In this document: in pieces, positions 51,119-59,952 of the stretch
Position numbering within the stretch: the first letter of the stretch is position 1
How the letters are laid out: every line of letters begins with the position of its first letter
Assembly: GCA_024400495.1 (NCBI GenBank)
Contig: JAKSMR010000008.1
Span: 1 to 64,000, forward strand
Direction: 5' to 3'
Origin: Bacteroidales bacterium
GTDB taxonomy: Bacteria; Bacteroidota; Bacteroidia; Bacteroidales; P3
DNA length: 64,000 bases
Made by a program: the position numbers and the translations under genes
The notes under the pieces: generated by a model
Told to the model about the DNA's origin: nothing
Databases searched by the model: none
The model's input: the letters and a program-made list of their open reading frames with translations, nothing else

Positions 51119-52162
51119 TTATTCCGCCGAGAAAACAAATTGTATCGTCTTTTTGTATTTGTCGCCTGGGGCGAGCGTTTGGCTTGGAAAATCGAGTTTG
51201 TTTGGTGAATCGGGAAGGCCCTGGCACTCTAAAGCCACACCATCATAATCGGAGTAGCTATGCTCGCTCTTCGACATAGGACAGCCCTCAAGCCAATTCC
51301 CTGTGTATATCTGGACTGCAGGTTGGTTGCTGAGAACATTAAGAGTTATTCCCGTTCTGCTGCCCTTCAGGCTTGCCATATGACGTATCTGGCTATCGAA
51401 ACACGTCTCCACCCAGCTGTTGTCATAGCCTTTCCCATAATTGAGAGCGGGGAAGTCCTCCTTGATATTTTGTCCTATAGGTTTGGCTGTAGTAAAATCC
51501 ATTGGTGTTCCGTTCACTTCGGCAAACTCTCCTGTAGGAATGAGTGTGCTGTCTGTCGGGAGATAATGCTTCAGAGGGACCTCCAGCAAGTGGTCGAGGA
51601 CTGTTCCAGAACCGTGACCGTTCAGATTGAAGTATGTGTGATTTGTCAGGTTTATGATGGTCTTTCTGTCGGCAGAGGCGGCATACTCTATCGCGAGTTT
51701 GCATTCGTCGTCCCAAGTATAACAAACCTCCGCGTCCAGATTGCCCGGGTAACCCATTTCGCCATCTTTGCTCTGGTAGGTGAACTGTATCGTATTGGCG
51801 CTTCTGATATGTGACTCCCATATCTGATTCTGGAAACCTTCAGGGCCTCCATGGAGCGAGTTTGGTCCGTTGTTGATGGGGAGTTGATAGTACTGACCAT
51901 CCAGCGAAAATTTCCCTGATGCGATACGATTGGCGTAGCGCCCTGGTGTCTTTCCCATGCAAGGTCCGTCATAGAGATAGTCGGAGATATTCTTGTATCC
52001 TAATGCAACATCTACCAGATTGCCATTCTTATCGGGAACAATGACAGAAAGGGTTCCCGCGCCTAGAGACGACAGTTCGACACTTGCGCCTTTCGTATTT
52101 GTGAGGGTATAGATCGTTACCAGACCTTTGATGGTGGAGACTGTTCGAGTATGAATTTTCAT
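51119..52162 (-). CDS. galM: Aldose 1-epimerase (galactose mutarotase)
   Basis: 347 residues. It interconverts alpha and beta galactose ahead of galactokinase. Family blocks: GKTPGRYANRIASGKFSLDG, NNGPNSLHGGPEGFQNQIW (first catalytic His), TNHTYFNLNGHGSG (second His), and the base glutamate in VALECQGLPDSPN. No signal peptide, so cytoplasmic. It lies 65 bp after galK on the same strand; the Leloir genes galT/galE are not in the window. Confidence 0.96.
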   Translation of the reverse strand: MKIHTRTVSTIKGLVTIYTLTNTKGASVELSSLGAGTLSVIVPDKNGNLVDVALGYKNISDYLYDGPCMGKTPGRYANRIASGKFSLDGQYYQLPINNGPNSLHGGPEGFQNQIWESHIRSANTIQFTYQSKDGEMGYPGNLDAEVCYTWDDECKLAIEYAASADRKTIINLTNHTYFNLNGHGSGTVLDHLLEVPLKHYLPTDSTLIPTGEFAEVNGTPMDFTTAKPIGQNIKEDFPALNYGKGYDNSWVETCFDSQIRHMASLKGSRTGITLNVLSNQPAVQIYTGNWLEGCPMSKSEHSYSDYDGVALECQGLPDSPNKLDFPSQTLAPGDKYKKTIQFVFSAE

Positions 52163-52227
52163 ATATGACCGATTAGAAAGGAATTCATCTTGACGATAGG
52201 TTCTATTTCCGGGAGTAGAGATGAGGC

Positions 52228-53361
52228 TCAGGCTTCTCTATGGGCTCCGTTGGAGATGACTACCGGAATAATCTCGGGACGGACATTATATTTCTTAGGG
52301 AACTGATCCATCACAGCAGCAACGAAGGCTTCATATCTCTCCTCCTTCACGAGGTTGATGGTGCAGCCTCCAAAACCGCCACCCATGATGCGGGAACCTG
52401 TAACGCCACACGATTTAGCTATGTTGTTCAGGAAATCCAGCTCCTCGCAACTTACCTCATAGTCTCTGCTCATACCCCAATGGGTCTGATACATCCTCTC
52501 TCCCACAGTCTCATAATCTCCACGTTCAAGGGCTGCGCAAACGTCGAGCACACGTTGCTTCTCCCCTATCACATAACGGGCGCGCATAAAATCCTCTTCC
52601 GAGATAGAACCTTTTATTTTCTCCAAGTCATCCATCTCTGCGTCACGAAGTGTCTCCACACCTAGCACCTTTGCTACGTTCTCACACGACTGACGACGTT
52701 TGTTGTAAGGAGAATCCACCAGCTCGTGCTTCACCTTAGAGTTTACCAGAACCAAACGATAGCCGGCAGGCTTGAAGGGGAAATATTCAAATTCCATAGA
52801 GCGGCAGTCAAGACGCATCAGGCACTCTTCCTTTCCGAAGATGGAGGCAAATTGATCCATGATTCCACATATCACACCCACATAGTTGTGTTCGGTACTC
52901 TGGCCGATACGAGCCAGCTCGAACTTGTCAATCTTTCCTTCGTTGAAAAGATCGTTCAGGGCGAAAGCGAAGCAGCTCTCCAGAGCCGCCGAAGAGGAGA
53001 GACCTGCTCCGAGAGGCACTCTTCCTGCCATAACTGCGTCGAAACCTTTCACCAAGAACCCTCTCTTCTGTATCTCGCGACAGACGCCGAAGATATAACG
53101 GGCCCATTGCTGGGTGGGAGCATCCTCTTCCCGAAGGCCAAACTCACAATAGTCCTTCATATCCACCGACTCGACACGGACCTTGTCCAACCCGTTGGGC
53201 TGGATGGCAGTCATCATATACTTGTCTATGGCGCCGGGGAACACGAAACCGCCATTATAGTCGGTATGTTCTCCAATAAGGTTTATGCGGCCGGGAGCAG
53301 CATAGATGCGGTATTCTTTGCCGAACCGTTGTTCGAAAAGCTGGCAGATGATATCTTTCAT
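52228..53361 (-). CDS. galK: Galactokinase
   Basis: 377 residues. GHMP kinase that makes galactose-1-phosphate. Signature GRINLIGEHTDYNGGFVFPGAID (substrate binding), PLGAGLSSSAALESCFAFAL (ATP loop), and GGGFGGCTINLV (third motif). Catalytic Asp expected in GIMDQFAS. It is between the FAD/Fe-S gene (43 bp upstream) and galM. Confidence 0.97.
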   Translation of the reverse strand: MKDIICQLFEQRFGKEYRIYAAPGRINLIGEHTDYNGGFVFPGAIDKYMMTAIQPNGLDKVRVESVDMKDYCEFGLREEDAPTQQWARYIFGVCREIQKRGFLVKGFDAVMAGRVPLGAGLSSSAALESCFAFALNDLFNEGKIDKFELARIGQSTEHNYVGVICGIMDQFASIFGKEECLMRLDCRSMEFEYFPFKPAGYRLVLVNSKVKHELVDSPYNKRRQSCENVAKVLGVETLRDAEMDDLEKIKGSISEEDFMRARYVIGEKQRVLDVCAALERGDYETVGERMYQTHWGMSRDYEVSCEELDFLNNIAKSCGVTGSRIMGGGFGGCTINLVKEERYEAFVAAVMDQFPKKYNVRPEIIPVVISNGAHREA

Positions 53362-53404
53362 GGTGTGGCTTTATTTTTTTCTTTATAACGTGAATCTTTT
53401 GGTC

Positions 53405-56374
53405 TTATTGTCTGCAGACCTGCTTATAGAGCAGTTCTATAGGATGGATGGCGTGCTGTTTCGTTCCGTCGTAGATCTGCTGACGACACGAAGTGCCCGG
53501 AGCCACGATAAAGGTCGGATGCTCGGGGGAAGACTCCTTCATGGCTTTTCTCACAGCTGGGAAAAGCACCATCTCGCCTATAGCCAACGAAGTCTTGTAG
53601 TGCTCTTTCTCATAACCGAAACTGCCGGCCATACCGCAGCAGCTTGTTGGGATGACGCTGACCTTTGCGCCTTCGATCAGGCCCAGCATCTGAGCCGTTT
53701 TCTGAACCCCGACAAGCGACTTCTGATGGCAATGGCCATGAAGGAAAACCTCACAGTCGAGCCTGCCGAAGGCCTTGGCGTCGATATTCCCGTTGGCGAC
53801 CTCCCGCATGATGAACTCGTCGAAGAGAAGACAATTCCTTCCAAGCTCAATAGCCTCGCGACGCATCTCCGCCGGGACAAGGTCGGGATATTCGTCCCGA
53901 AACGAGAGAATGCAGCTAGGCTCTATGCCTACGAGAGGCGTGCTCTCGGATATCTTATCTTTAAGAAGACCGACATTCCTCTTCGCGAACTTCCTGGCCA
54001 GCACGAGACAGCCCTTCGAGATAGCGGCTCTGCCACTCTCCACATGCCTGGGTATCTCTACCTCATAACCCAACGCCGTCAGCAGTCTGGCAAAGGTCAG
54101 TCCCAGCTCGGCCTCCTGGAAGTTGGTGAACTCGTCGGCGAAGAGATAGACTCTCTTATCTGATTTCTTATTGTTTCTGCGGGCTTCGATCTTCACCAGC
54201 TTGCGCATCGAACGACGGCTCAAGGCGGGAATCTCCCTATCGGAGGAGAACTGCACCACTTTCTTGATTACTGCCGAAGTCAGCCTATTAGAGGCAAAGA
54301 AGTTATAAATAGGGGTGCAGCAGGAGCCGAGGCGTTCCACCATAGCCATTCTGGCCACCAGGAAACTGCGTAGAGGCGTCCCCTTCTGCTTGTAGAGCTG
54401 CTGGAGCACTTCGGCGCGGATACGTGTCATATCCACACTACTGGGGCATTCGGCCCTACAGGCTTTACACGCCAGACAGGAATAGAGCGCTTCCCTGACC
54501 TCGGGAGAATCGATGTCCTTGCCAGCAATGCCGCGAGTGAGCGCCTCGCGGAGGATGTTGGCGCGGCCGCGTGTGGCCTGCAGCTCGTCTCTCTCGCTGA
54601 CTTTGTATGAGGGACAGAGCGTTCCACCCATCAGGCTGCTCTTCTTGCAGTCGCCGGCGCCATTGCATTGTTCTATAGAGCACATGAGCGCATGTGTCTG
54701 GGAGCGGACGCCAGAAACGCCCTCCACCTTGCATTCGTCGAAAGCGGCGCGCCAGTTGAAACAGGTGTTGTCGCCTATTCTCTCCTCGATAAGGTAGCGT
54801 TGGTTGACCTCAAATCGGAGAAATTCGTCCATTGGGGGCGTATCAACTATCTTATTCATGTTGAACACCTTGACGGGATCCCAGCATTGTTTCACCCGAC
54901 GCATTAGTTCATAGCACTCCTCGCCATACTGCACAGGGATGAATTCGCCACGAAGTCGGCCATCGCCGTGCTCTCCACTCAGACTTCCGCGATGTTTCCT
55001 TATAAGTTTGGCGCTCTCCTGAGCCACTTCGCGGAACTTTGTTTTTCCGTATTCGGTCTTGATATTCAGAATAGGACGCAGATGCAGCTCGCCGGTACTG
55101 ATGTGTCCGTAGTAGACGCAGTCCAACCCTATCCGCTCCATCATCTGACGGAAGTCGGCCATATAGGCAGGCAGCCGTTCGGGCGCTACTGCCGTGTCTT
55201 CGATAACTCCGATGGGCTTGGCGTCGCCTTTCATGCCGCTCAGCACACCCAAGCCGGCTTTTCGCAACGCCCACACGCGCGAAACATCTTTTCCGTAAAC
55301 CCTCGTGCAACGATAGGCCAGCCCTTCTTTGGCTACGTCGGCCTCAAAGGCGGCGGCATTCTGCTCTATGTCGGACCCGTTGAACTCGGCAATAATCAAA
55401 GCTGCTGGATCGCCTTCGACGAAGAAACGGTTCCTTTGTGCTTCGGGGTTGCCTTTGCCCAACTCGAGGATTTTGCCGTCCATCAGCTCCACAGCCACGG
55501 GATTGTGACGCAGGGCAGTAAGGTTGGCGAGGAAACTCTTCTCCAACGTGTCGCAATGGGCGCAGACAACCATATTGTTGGACGAAGGCAGCTCGTCGAG
55601 CGAAATCTTGATGGCCGTGGTGAACGCCAACGTTCCCTCGCTTCCGGCTAGAAGGTTGCAGAGGTTGATGCGCTCGGGAAGCCCGGCAATCACTTCATCT
55701 ATCGCATATCCGCAGCTGCGGCGTTGCAGGCTCTTGTCGGGGAAGTTGGCCTCGATGGTGGTCTTGGTCTCGGGGTTGAGATGCAGCCGTACCAACTGGG
55801 CATAGATGTTCTCTATCAGACTTCCGCCCTCGGTCTTCTCCCAGAAGCGGGAGCCAAAGCGTTCCTCCAGCTCTGCGAGGCTGTAGTCCTTGAAATGCTC
55901 CTCCGACCCGTCGGCGAGGACGCCTCTGGCCTCCAGCACGTGCTGGCGCGTGGAGCCATAGACTAGCGAGTTCTTTCCGCAGGAGTTGTTGCCCATCATG
56001 CCTCCGATACAACAACGATTCGACGTAGAGGTCTCGGGGCTGAAGAAAAGTCCGTCGGGCTTCAGCCGCAGATTCAGCTCGTCGCGCACCACGCCCGGCT
56101 CTACCCAAGCCCAACGCTCGTGGGCATTTATCTCCAGAATGTTGGTCATATAGCGGGAGATGTCGGCCACAACGCCACGTCCCACTACCTGCCCGGCCAA
56201 CGAAGTCCCGGCAGCACGGGGGATGATGAACTTTCCCTCCTCGCGGCACTTCAGGACCAGTTGCTTCACATCTTCTGCCGTACGGGGAAAGCAGACGCCC
56301 ACGGGCATTTCGCGATAGGCGCTGGCGTCGGTAGCATAGGCGGTAAGATGGCGGTTGTCGGTTAGAATCTGCAT
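53405..56374 (-). CDS. Fused FAD-linked oxidase, ferredoxin and CCG-domain oxidoreductase
   Basis: 989 residues from the ATG at 56374 (MQILTDNRHLTAYATD); an ATG at 56404 is also in frame. Domains in order: PCMH/FAD_binding_4 (about 30-200, PRTAEDVKQLVLKC, AAGTSLAGQVVG, NRCCIGGMMGNNSCG), GlcD-type FAD-oxidase C (about 270-490, SGEHGDGRLRGEF), a 4Fe-4S module (about 575-665, CLACKACRAECP and upstream cysteines around GDCKK, LCP), and a C-terminal CCG/HdrD-like region (GHCHQKSL, PTSCCGMAGSFG). Related to the YdiJ/glycolate-D-lactate oxidase group; acts on a 2-hydroxyacid, exact one unknown. First gene of an apparent operon with galK-galM. Confidence 0.9.
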   Translation of the reverse strand: MQILTDNRHLTAYATDASAYREMPVGVCFPRTAEDVKQLVLKCREEGKFIIPRAAGTSLAGQVVGRGVVADISRYMTNILEINAHERWAWVEPGVVRDELNLRLKPDGLFFSPETSTSNRCCIGGMMGNNSCGKNSLVYGSTRQHVLEARGVLADGSEEHFKDYSLAELEERFGSRFWEKTEGGSLIENIYAQLVRLHLNPETKTTIEANFPDKSLQRRSCGYAIDEVIAGLPERINLCNLLAGSEGTLAFTTAIKISLDELPSSNNMVVCAHCDTLEKSFLANLTALRHNPVAVELMDGKILELGKGNPEAQRNRFFVEGDPAALIIAEFNGSDIEQNAAAFEADVAKEGLAYRCTRVYGKDVSRVWALRKAGLGVLSGMKGDAKPIGVIEDTAVAPERLPAYMADFRQMMERIGLDCVYYGHISTGELHLRPILNIKTEYGKTKFREVAQESAKLIRKHRGSLSGEHGDGRLRGEFIPVQYGEECYELMRRVKQCWDPVKVFNMNKIVDTPPMDEFLRFEVNQRYLIEERIGDNTCFNWRAAFDECKVEGVSGVRSQTHALMCSIEQCNGAGDCKKSSLMGGTLCPSYKVSERDELQATRGRANILREALTRGIAGKDIDSPEVREALYSCLACKACRAECPSSVDMTRIRAEVLQQLYKQKGTPLRSFLVARMAMVERLGSCCTPIYNFFASNRLTSAVIKKVVQFSSDREIPALSRRSMRKLVKIEARRNNKKSDKRVYLFADEFTNFQEAELGLTFARLLTALGYEVEIPRHVESGRAAISKGCLVLARKFAKRNVGLLKDKISESTPLVGIEPSCILSFRDEYPDLVPAEMRREAIELGRNCLLFDEFIMREVANGNIDAKAFGRLDCEVFLHGHCHQKSLVGVQKTAQMLGLIEGAKVSVIPTSCCGMAGSFGYEKEHYKTSLAIGEMVLFPAVRKAMKESSPEHPTFIVAPGTSCRQQIYDGTKQHAIHPIELLYKQVCRQ

Positions 56375-56524
56375 AAACGGATGGCTTTTTAGGCAGCCTC
56401 CCATGATTAGGAGTCTCCTTTATTATAATAACGCGAGAAACGTTGTTTTATTATCCCCGAGCATACGATTTGCTTCAGGACAGCCCGACTCCCGAGAGCA
56501 CATAGCTAGAGTCGTGCCCTGCTC

Positions 56525-56604
56525 TAGCGCCGCCAATTTGCGACAATAATGCGAGGCAAGCGCGAGGCTGGTGCGAAGCTAGTGCGAGGCTAGTGCGAGG
56601 CTAG
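56525..56604. repeat. 11-bp-period repeat array 5
   Basis: Seven 11-mers in phase, sharpening towards the right: TAGCGCCGCCA, ATTTGCGACAA, TAATGCGAGGC, AAGCGCGAGGC, TGGTGCGAAGC, TAGTGCGAGGC, TAGTGCGAGGC, then TAG. Lies in the 361-base gap (56375-56735) between the FAD/Fe-S gene and the MerR gene; the rest of the gap holds nothing recognised. Confidence 0.92.
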
Positions 56605-56735
56605 GGGATTTATCGTGCCTATTATCAACACGAACATTTATCGCGGACCGATTCCGCAACGGGGGGACGTTCTTGGAAGAACTGATCGGGGAAATTCCTG
56701 GTCTTTTGCTCCTCCTTCTTCCTGGAGGGAGACCT

Positions 56736-57080
56736 CTACATACTCTCTTTCAGCTCGACAAGGAACTGGCGCACACTCTTCAAATTCTCAATCAGTTGCA
56801 TACGCTCGTCGATCTTTGATTCGGCGCCGATCTGCGACTGGGTTTTGTCAGCTTTCAGCTGGGCACGAGCGCCTTCGAAAGTGAAGCCCTGCTCCTTGGT
56901 GAGGTGAAGGATACGACGCAGCAGCTCGATGTCCTGAGGCGAATATTTGCGCACACCTCGGTTGGCCTTAGTAGGCTTGATCTCGGGAAACTGCGTCTCC
57001 AGGAAACGGAGGTGGGAGGCGTTGACGCCAAGCATTTCCGAGACCTCGGTAATGGAGTAGTAGAGTTTAGTGTATTCCAT
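56736..57080 (-). CDS. MerR-family transcriptional regulator
   Basis: 114 residues. N-terminal winged helix-turn-helix (YSITEVSEMLGVNASHLRFLETQFPEIKPTKANRGVRKYSPQDI, partly listed) and dimerising helix LRRILHLTKEQGFTFEGARAQLK; the ending is a short coiled coil (NLKSVRQFLVELKESM). No effector-binding domain, so it resembles the short MerR proteins conserved in Bacteroidota. It lies 73 bp after lptD on the same strand; its target is not evident. Confidence 0.92.
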   Translation of the reverse strand: MEYTKLYYSITEVSEMLGVNASHLRFLETQFPEIKPTKANRGVRKYSPQDIELLRRILHLTKEQGFTFEGARAQLKADKTQSQIGAESKIDERMQLIENLKSVRQFLVELKESM

Positions 57081-57153
57081 AGTTCTGTTATCGTTGGCGT
57101 CGCCGCAGGGGTTTGCTGATGTTGTGTGTGTTTCCGCTATGGCCGCGAGCAGG

Positions 57154-59868
57154 CTAGTAGGAGTAGTAGCCCTGACGGTCGCGATAGCGCTGTTCCTTCT
57201 TGTATTTCACATCCTTGAGGCTATCGGCCTTGATGTTGATCTGGAAGTTCCAGCTGCGGTAATAGCCAAAGGGAACCCAGTTGAAACGCATCTCCCAGCA
57301 ATGGAGGTCGCGATAGATGTCGACCGAAGTGTAGGAGAGGCCTTTGTTCACGAAGTCGTAGCCCGACGAGAAGGTGAACTTCCACTTGTCCGTAAGGCTG
57401 AAATTGCCCGTGAAGGAGAGCGTCTGCACCACATTGTTGTCGAAACCGTATTTGGCGGCAACATAGGTGCTCACATAGCTGAGGGTGTAGTTGAACGACA
57501 GGTTCCAAGGCACGCTAAAGTCGGCATAGGATCCGATAAGCGCGAGAGGATTGTCGTTGAAAGGAGTCTGAAGTATGAGGCTCTGCGTCTTGGGGCGGGC
57601 AGGAGCATCTTTCTTGAACGTTCGGTTGTTCAGGCTATAGGAGATCTGGGCGCTCCAGGTGGAGTTGCTGCGCTGGAAGAGACGGCCTTCCTCGTTCCAA
57701 AGGAACTGGTTGTGTTTTCTTCCCAACGAGTCGACAACATAAGGGATAAAGTTGCCGCTATAGTTGAGCACCAGGTTCTTGAAGAGCGTGGTGTGGCCCG
57801 AGATACTGAGGTCGGAGAGGTTGAGCGAGTCCTTGGCAAGGTCGTAGCTCATGTTGAAGTTGAGGTTCTCGATGAGCGTCACCTTCTTCAGCTCTGCCAT
57901 AGTGTCGAGCAGAGGACGCCACTTCATCTCGAGGTTGTTTCCAAGGGAGAAGGCCACACGTCCCGAGCGTCCATCGTGAGGTCCGCCATAGAGGCTCTGC
58001 TCAAAGATAGAGTAGCGATGCACGTATCCGTCATTATCCTCATACTGACGCCAATAGCCGAACTTCTCGGCACCAAAATCGGGGTTGAAGTTGAACGACA
58101 GAGAAGGGTTCATCACGTGGCGTAACGCGCGCACAGGCCCGTATTTGAAATTGAACATTCCATAAATACGCGTGGAGAGCGACGAGGAGAAGGCGAAGTC
58201 GCGGTTGGCACGGAAACCGCGCACGGTATCAATAACAGCCTTGTTGGTCAGGCTGTCGAGGCTCTTCTCGATGGTGCTCCAATGCCAACGCTCGTTGTAG
58301 GTAAAGCTGTTGGTCCAGTTGAAATATTTGAAGACCTTGACGTTGCTCTGGACGGGGATCTTGTGCGAGATTCCGTACTGCATAGTGCTGAGGGTGGCAG
58401 GCTTGAAGATCACGCTATCGTTGCCCGAAAGGTTGTTTTCGGCATTGAGCACATAGCTCATGCTGATGTTCTCGTACCACTTGTACGCGCCGGCAGGGTT
58501 CTTGCTGCGGAGAGGGTAGAACGTGTTGGTGCTTATCGAGACCGAGGGGAGCTTGATGTTCATCAGGCCCGTCTGCACGTTGTAGGACTCGCGAGCCGAA
58601 GCGGCGATGTTGAGGAAGTTGGCCAGGCTGGCGGTATAGCTGATAGACGAAGTCGTTGTCGAGTTGAAGTAATCGGCGCTGGAGGAGGTGTTGCGGTTGT
58701 AGTTTCGGCTCTGCAGGTTCACGTCGGCCGAGAAACGACTATAGGGGTTGGCTTTAGCATCCTGCTCGTGGCGCCAAGCGATCTTGAAGTCGTTGTACTG
58801 CTGGAAACGGGTCGGGTCGCCCTTGATACCTTCTTTCGTGACGCCATAGCGCACATCGAAAGCGCCTCTGAACTTGTAGCGCTTATAGTAGTTCGACTTA
58901 GCCTGGAGCGACCAACTGAGGTTGGTATAGATTTCGCCGATGAGGCTCAGGTCGAGACAGTCGCCCAAGGCGAAGTAATAGCCGCCGTCGCGCAGATAGT
59001 AGCCACGACCCGTAGCCCAGCCGTAGGAGGGGATGAGGATGCCCGAGGAGCGGCCGTGAGTCATGGGGAAGAAGGCAAAGGGAAGAGCGAGAGGCGTGGG
59101 AACGTCGCCGATGGTGAGATAGGCCGGACCGGTAATGATCTTGTCGCCTGTGATGAGCTTGGAATTGGTGAAATTGAGCGCGAAATGGGGATGAGCGTAG
59201 TTGCAGGTCGTGTAACGTCCCGAGGAGAGGAACATTACCGAGTCGTTCATCTTTTTCACCTTATAACCATGCAGATAGCCGTCGCCTTCCTGGGTAATGA
59301 CACCCGAGATGATACCCTTCTGCGTGTTGTAGTTGAACACGATGGTGTCGGCATTATATTCAGCCTCGTCCTGCTTGAAATAGGGGCGCCCCTTGTACTT
59401 GTCGGGCAGAGCGGCGCCCGTGGAGTCGGTACGGCCCGTGTCGATGGTACCTTTGGCACGCATCATCTGGTGGTTGAAATCCACCTCAACCTCGTCGGCA
59501 GTAAGCACCATTCCCTGATACTCGATGCTTCCGTCCTTATAAAGGAACGCCTTGCGTACGTCAAGGCTAATAGCAACAGAATCAGCAGCCTTATAGTGGA
59601 TAATATTGGTGATGGCGTTAGGCGAAAGCCGTAGCGTGTCCATCTTGGCCGAGGTAAGCGTAGAGGGCTTTCCTGACAGCTTCTCCGAGGGCTTGACGGA
59701 GGACTTGGCAATTCCCATCTGCTTGACCGGGAGTTTAGCCTTTTCTCCTCTTATGGCAGCAGGCACTCTACCCACCTCTACCGTGTCCTGAGCACGCGAA
59801 AAGCCACCCAAAACCACTACCAGAAGCAGGCAGAAAAAAGTTTTTATATATATTGTTTTTCTATTCAA
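57154..59868 (-). CDS. lptD: LPS-assembly protein LptD, Bacteroidota type
   Basis: 904 residues from the TTG at 59868; an ATG at 59922 would add 18 residues. I prefer TTG because it opens a standard signal peptide (NRKTIYIKTFFCLLLVVVLGG), while a TATCTTTG promoter box at 59900-59907 would start transcription inside the longer version. OstA/LptA-like N-terminal domain (about 100-240: VISLDVRKAF-like strands, ADEVEVDFNHQMMRAKGTID, EAEYNADTIVFNYNTQKG), then a large beta-barrel (LPFAFFPMTHGRSSGILIPS, repeated aromatic strands to the end at RQGYYSY). Inserts LPS into the outer leaflet. Confidence 0.88.
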   Translation of the reverse strand: MNRKTIYIKTFFCLLLVVVLGGFSRAQDTVEVGRVPAAIRGEKAKLPVKQMGIAKSSVKPSEKLSGKPSTLTSAKMDTLRLSPNAITNIIHYKAADSVAISLDVRKAFLYKDGSIEYQGMVLTADEVEVDFNHQMMRAKGTIDTGRTDSTGAALPDKYKGRPYFKQDEAEYNADTIVFNYNTQKGIISGVITQEGDGYLHGYKVKKMNDSVMFLSSGRYTTCNYAHPHFALNFTNSKLITGDKIITGPAYLTIGDVPTPLALPFAFFPMTHGRSSGILIPSYGWATGRGYYLRDGGYYFALGDCLDLSLIGEIYTNLSWSLQAKSNYYKRYKFRGAFDVRYGVTKEGIKGDPTRFQQYNDFKIAWRHEQDAKANPYSRFSADVNLQSRNYNRNTSSSADYFNSTTTSSISYTASLANFLNIAASARESYNVQTGLMNIKLPSVSISTNTFYPLRSKNPAGAYKWYENISMSYVLNAENNLSGNDSVIFKPATLSTMQYGISHKIPVQSNVKVFKYFNWTNSFTYNERWHWSTIEKSLDSLTNKAVIDTVRGFRANRDFAFSSSLSTRIYGMFNFKYGPVRALRHVMNPSLSFNFNPDFGAEKFGYWRQYEDNDGYVHRYSIFEQSLYGGPHDGRSGRVAFSLGNNLEMKWRPLLDTMAELKKVTLIENLNFNMSYDLAKDSLNLSDLSISGHTTLFKNLVLNYSGNFIPYVVDSLGRKHNQFLWNEEGRLFQRSNSTWSAQISYSLNNRTFKKDAPARPKTQSLILQTPFNDNPLALIGSYADFSVPWNLSFNYTLSYVSTYVAAKYGFDNNVVQTLSFTGNFSLTDKWKFTFSSGYDFVNKGLSYTSVDIYRDLHCWEMRFNWVPFGYYRSWNFQINIKADSLKDVKYKKEQRYRDRQGYYSY

Positions 59869-59879
59869 AAATAAATTCT

Positions 59880-59887
59880 TACCTTTG
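59880..59887 (+). promoter_or_regulatory. -7 box of the amidase gene
   Basis: TACCTTTG (59880-59887). The nearest TTG (59853-59855) gives a long 24-nt spacer. Leader about 59 nt. Confidence 0.5.
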
Positions 59888-59899
59888 CAAAATAAATTG

Positions 59900-59907
59900 C
59901 AAAGATA
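59900..59907 (-). promoter_or_regulatory. -7 box of lptD
   Basis: TATCTTTG on the minus strand (59907-59900), followed by C. No well-spaced TTG. It faces the amidase -7 box at 59880-59887, and both start sites would fall near 59893. Confidence 0.55.
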
Positions 59908-59952
59908 ATATTTTTTTCTCAAATAACCGAAACAAAAAAAACTACACTGATA

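Noticed and set aside
50929-51279. A 116-codon plus-strand frame between ompA and galM
   Set aside because: It overlaps the end of galM on the opposite strand and the galM terminator, and its composition is not protein-like.
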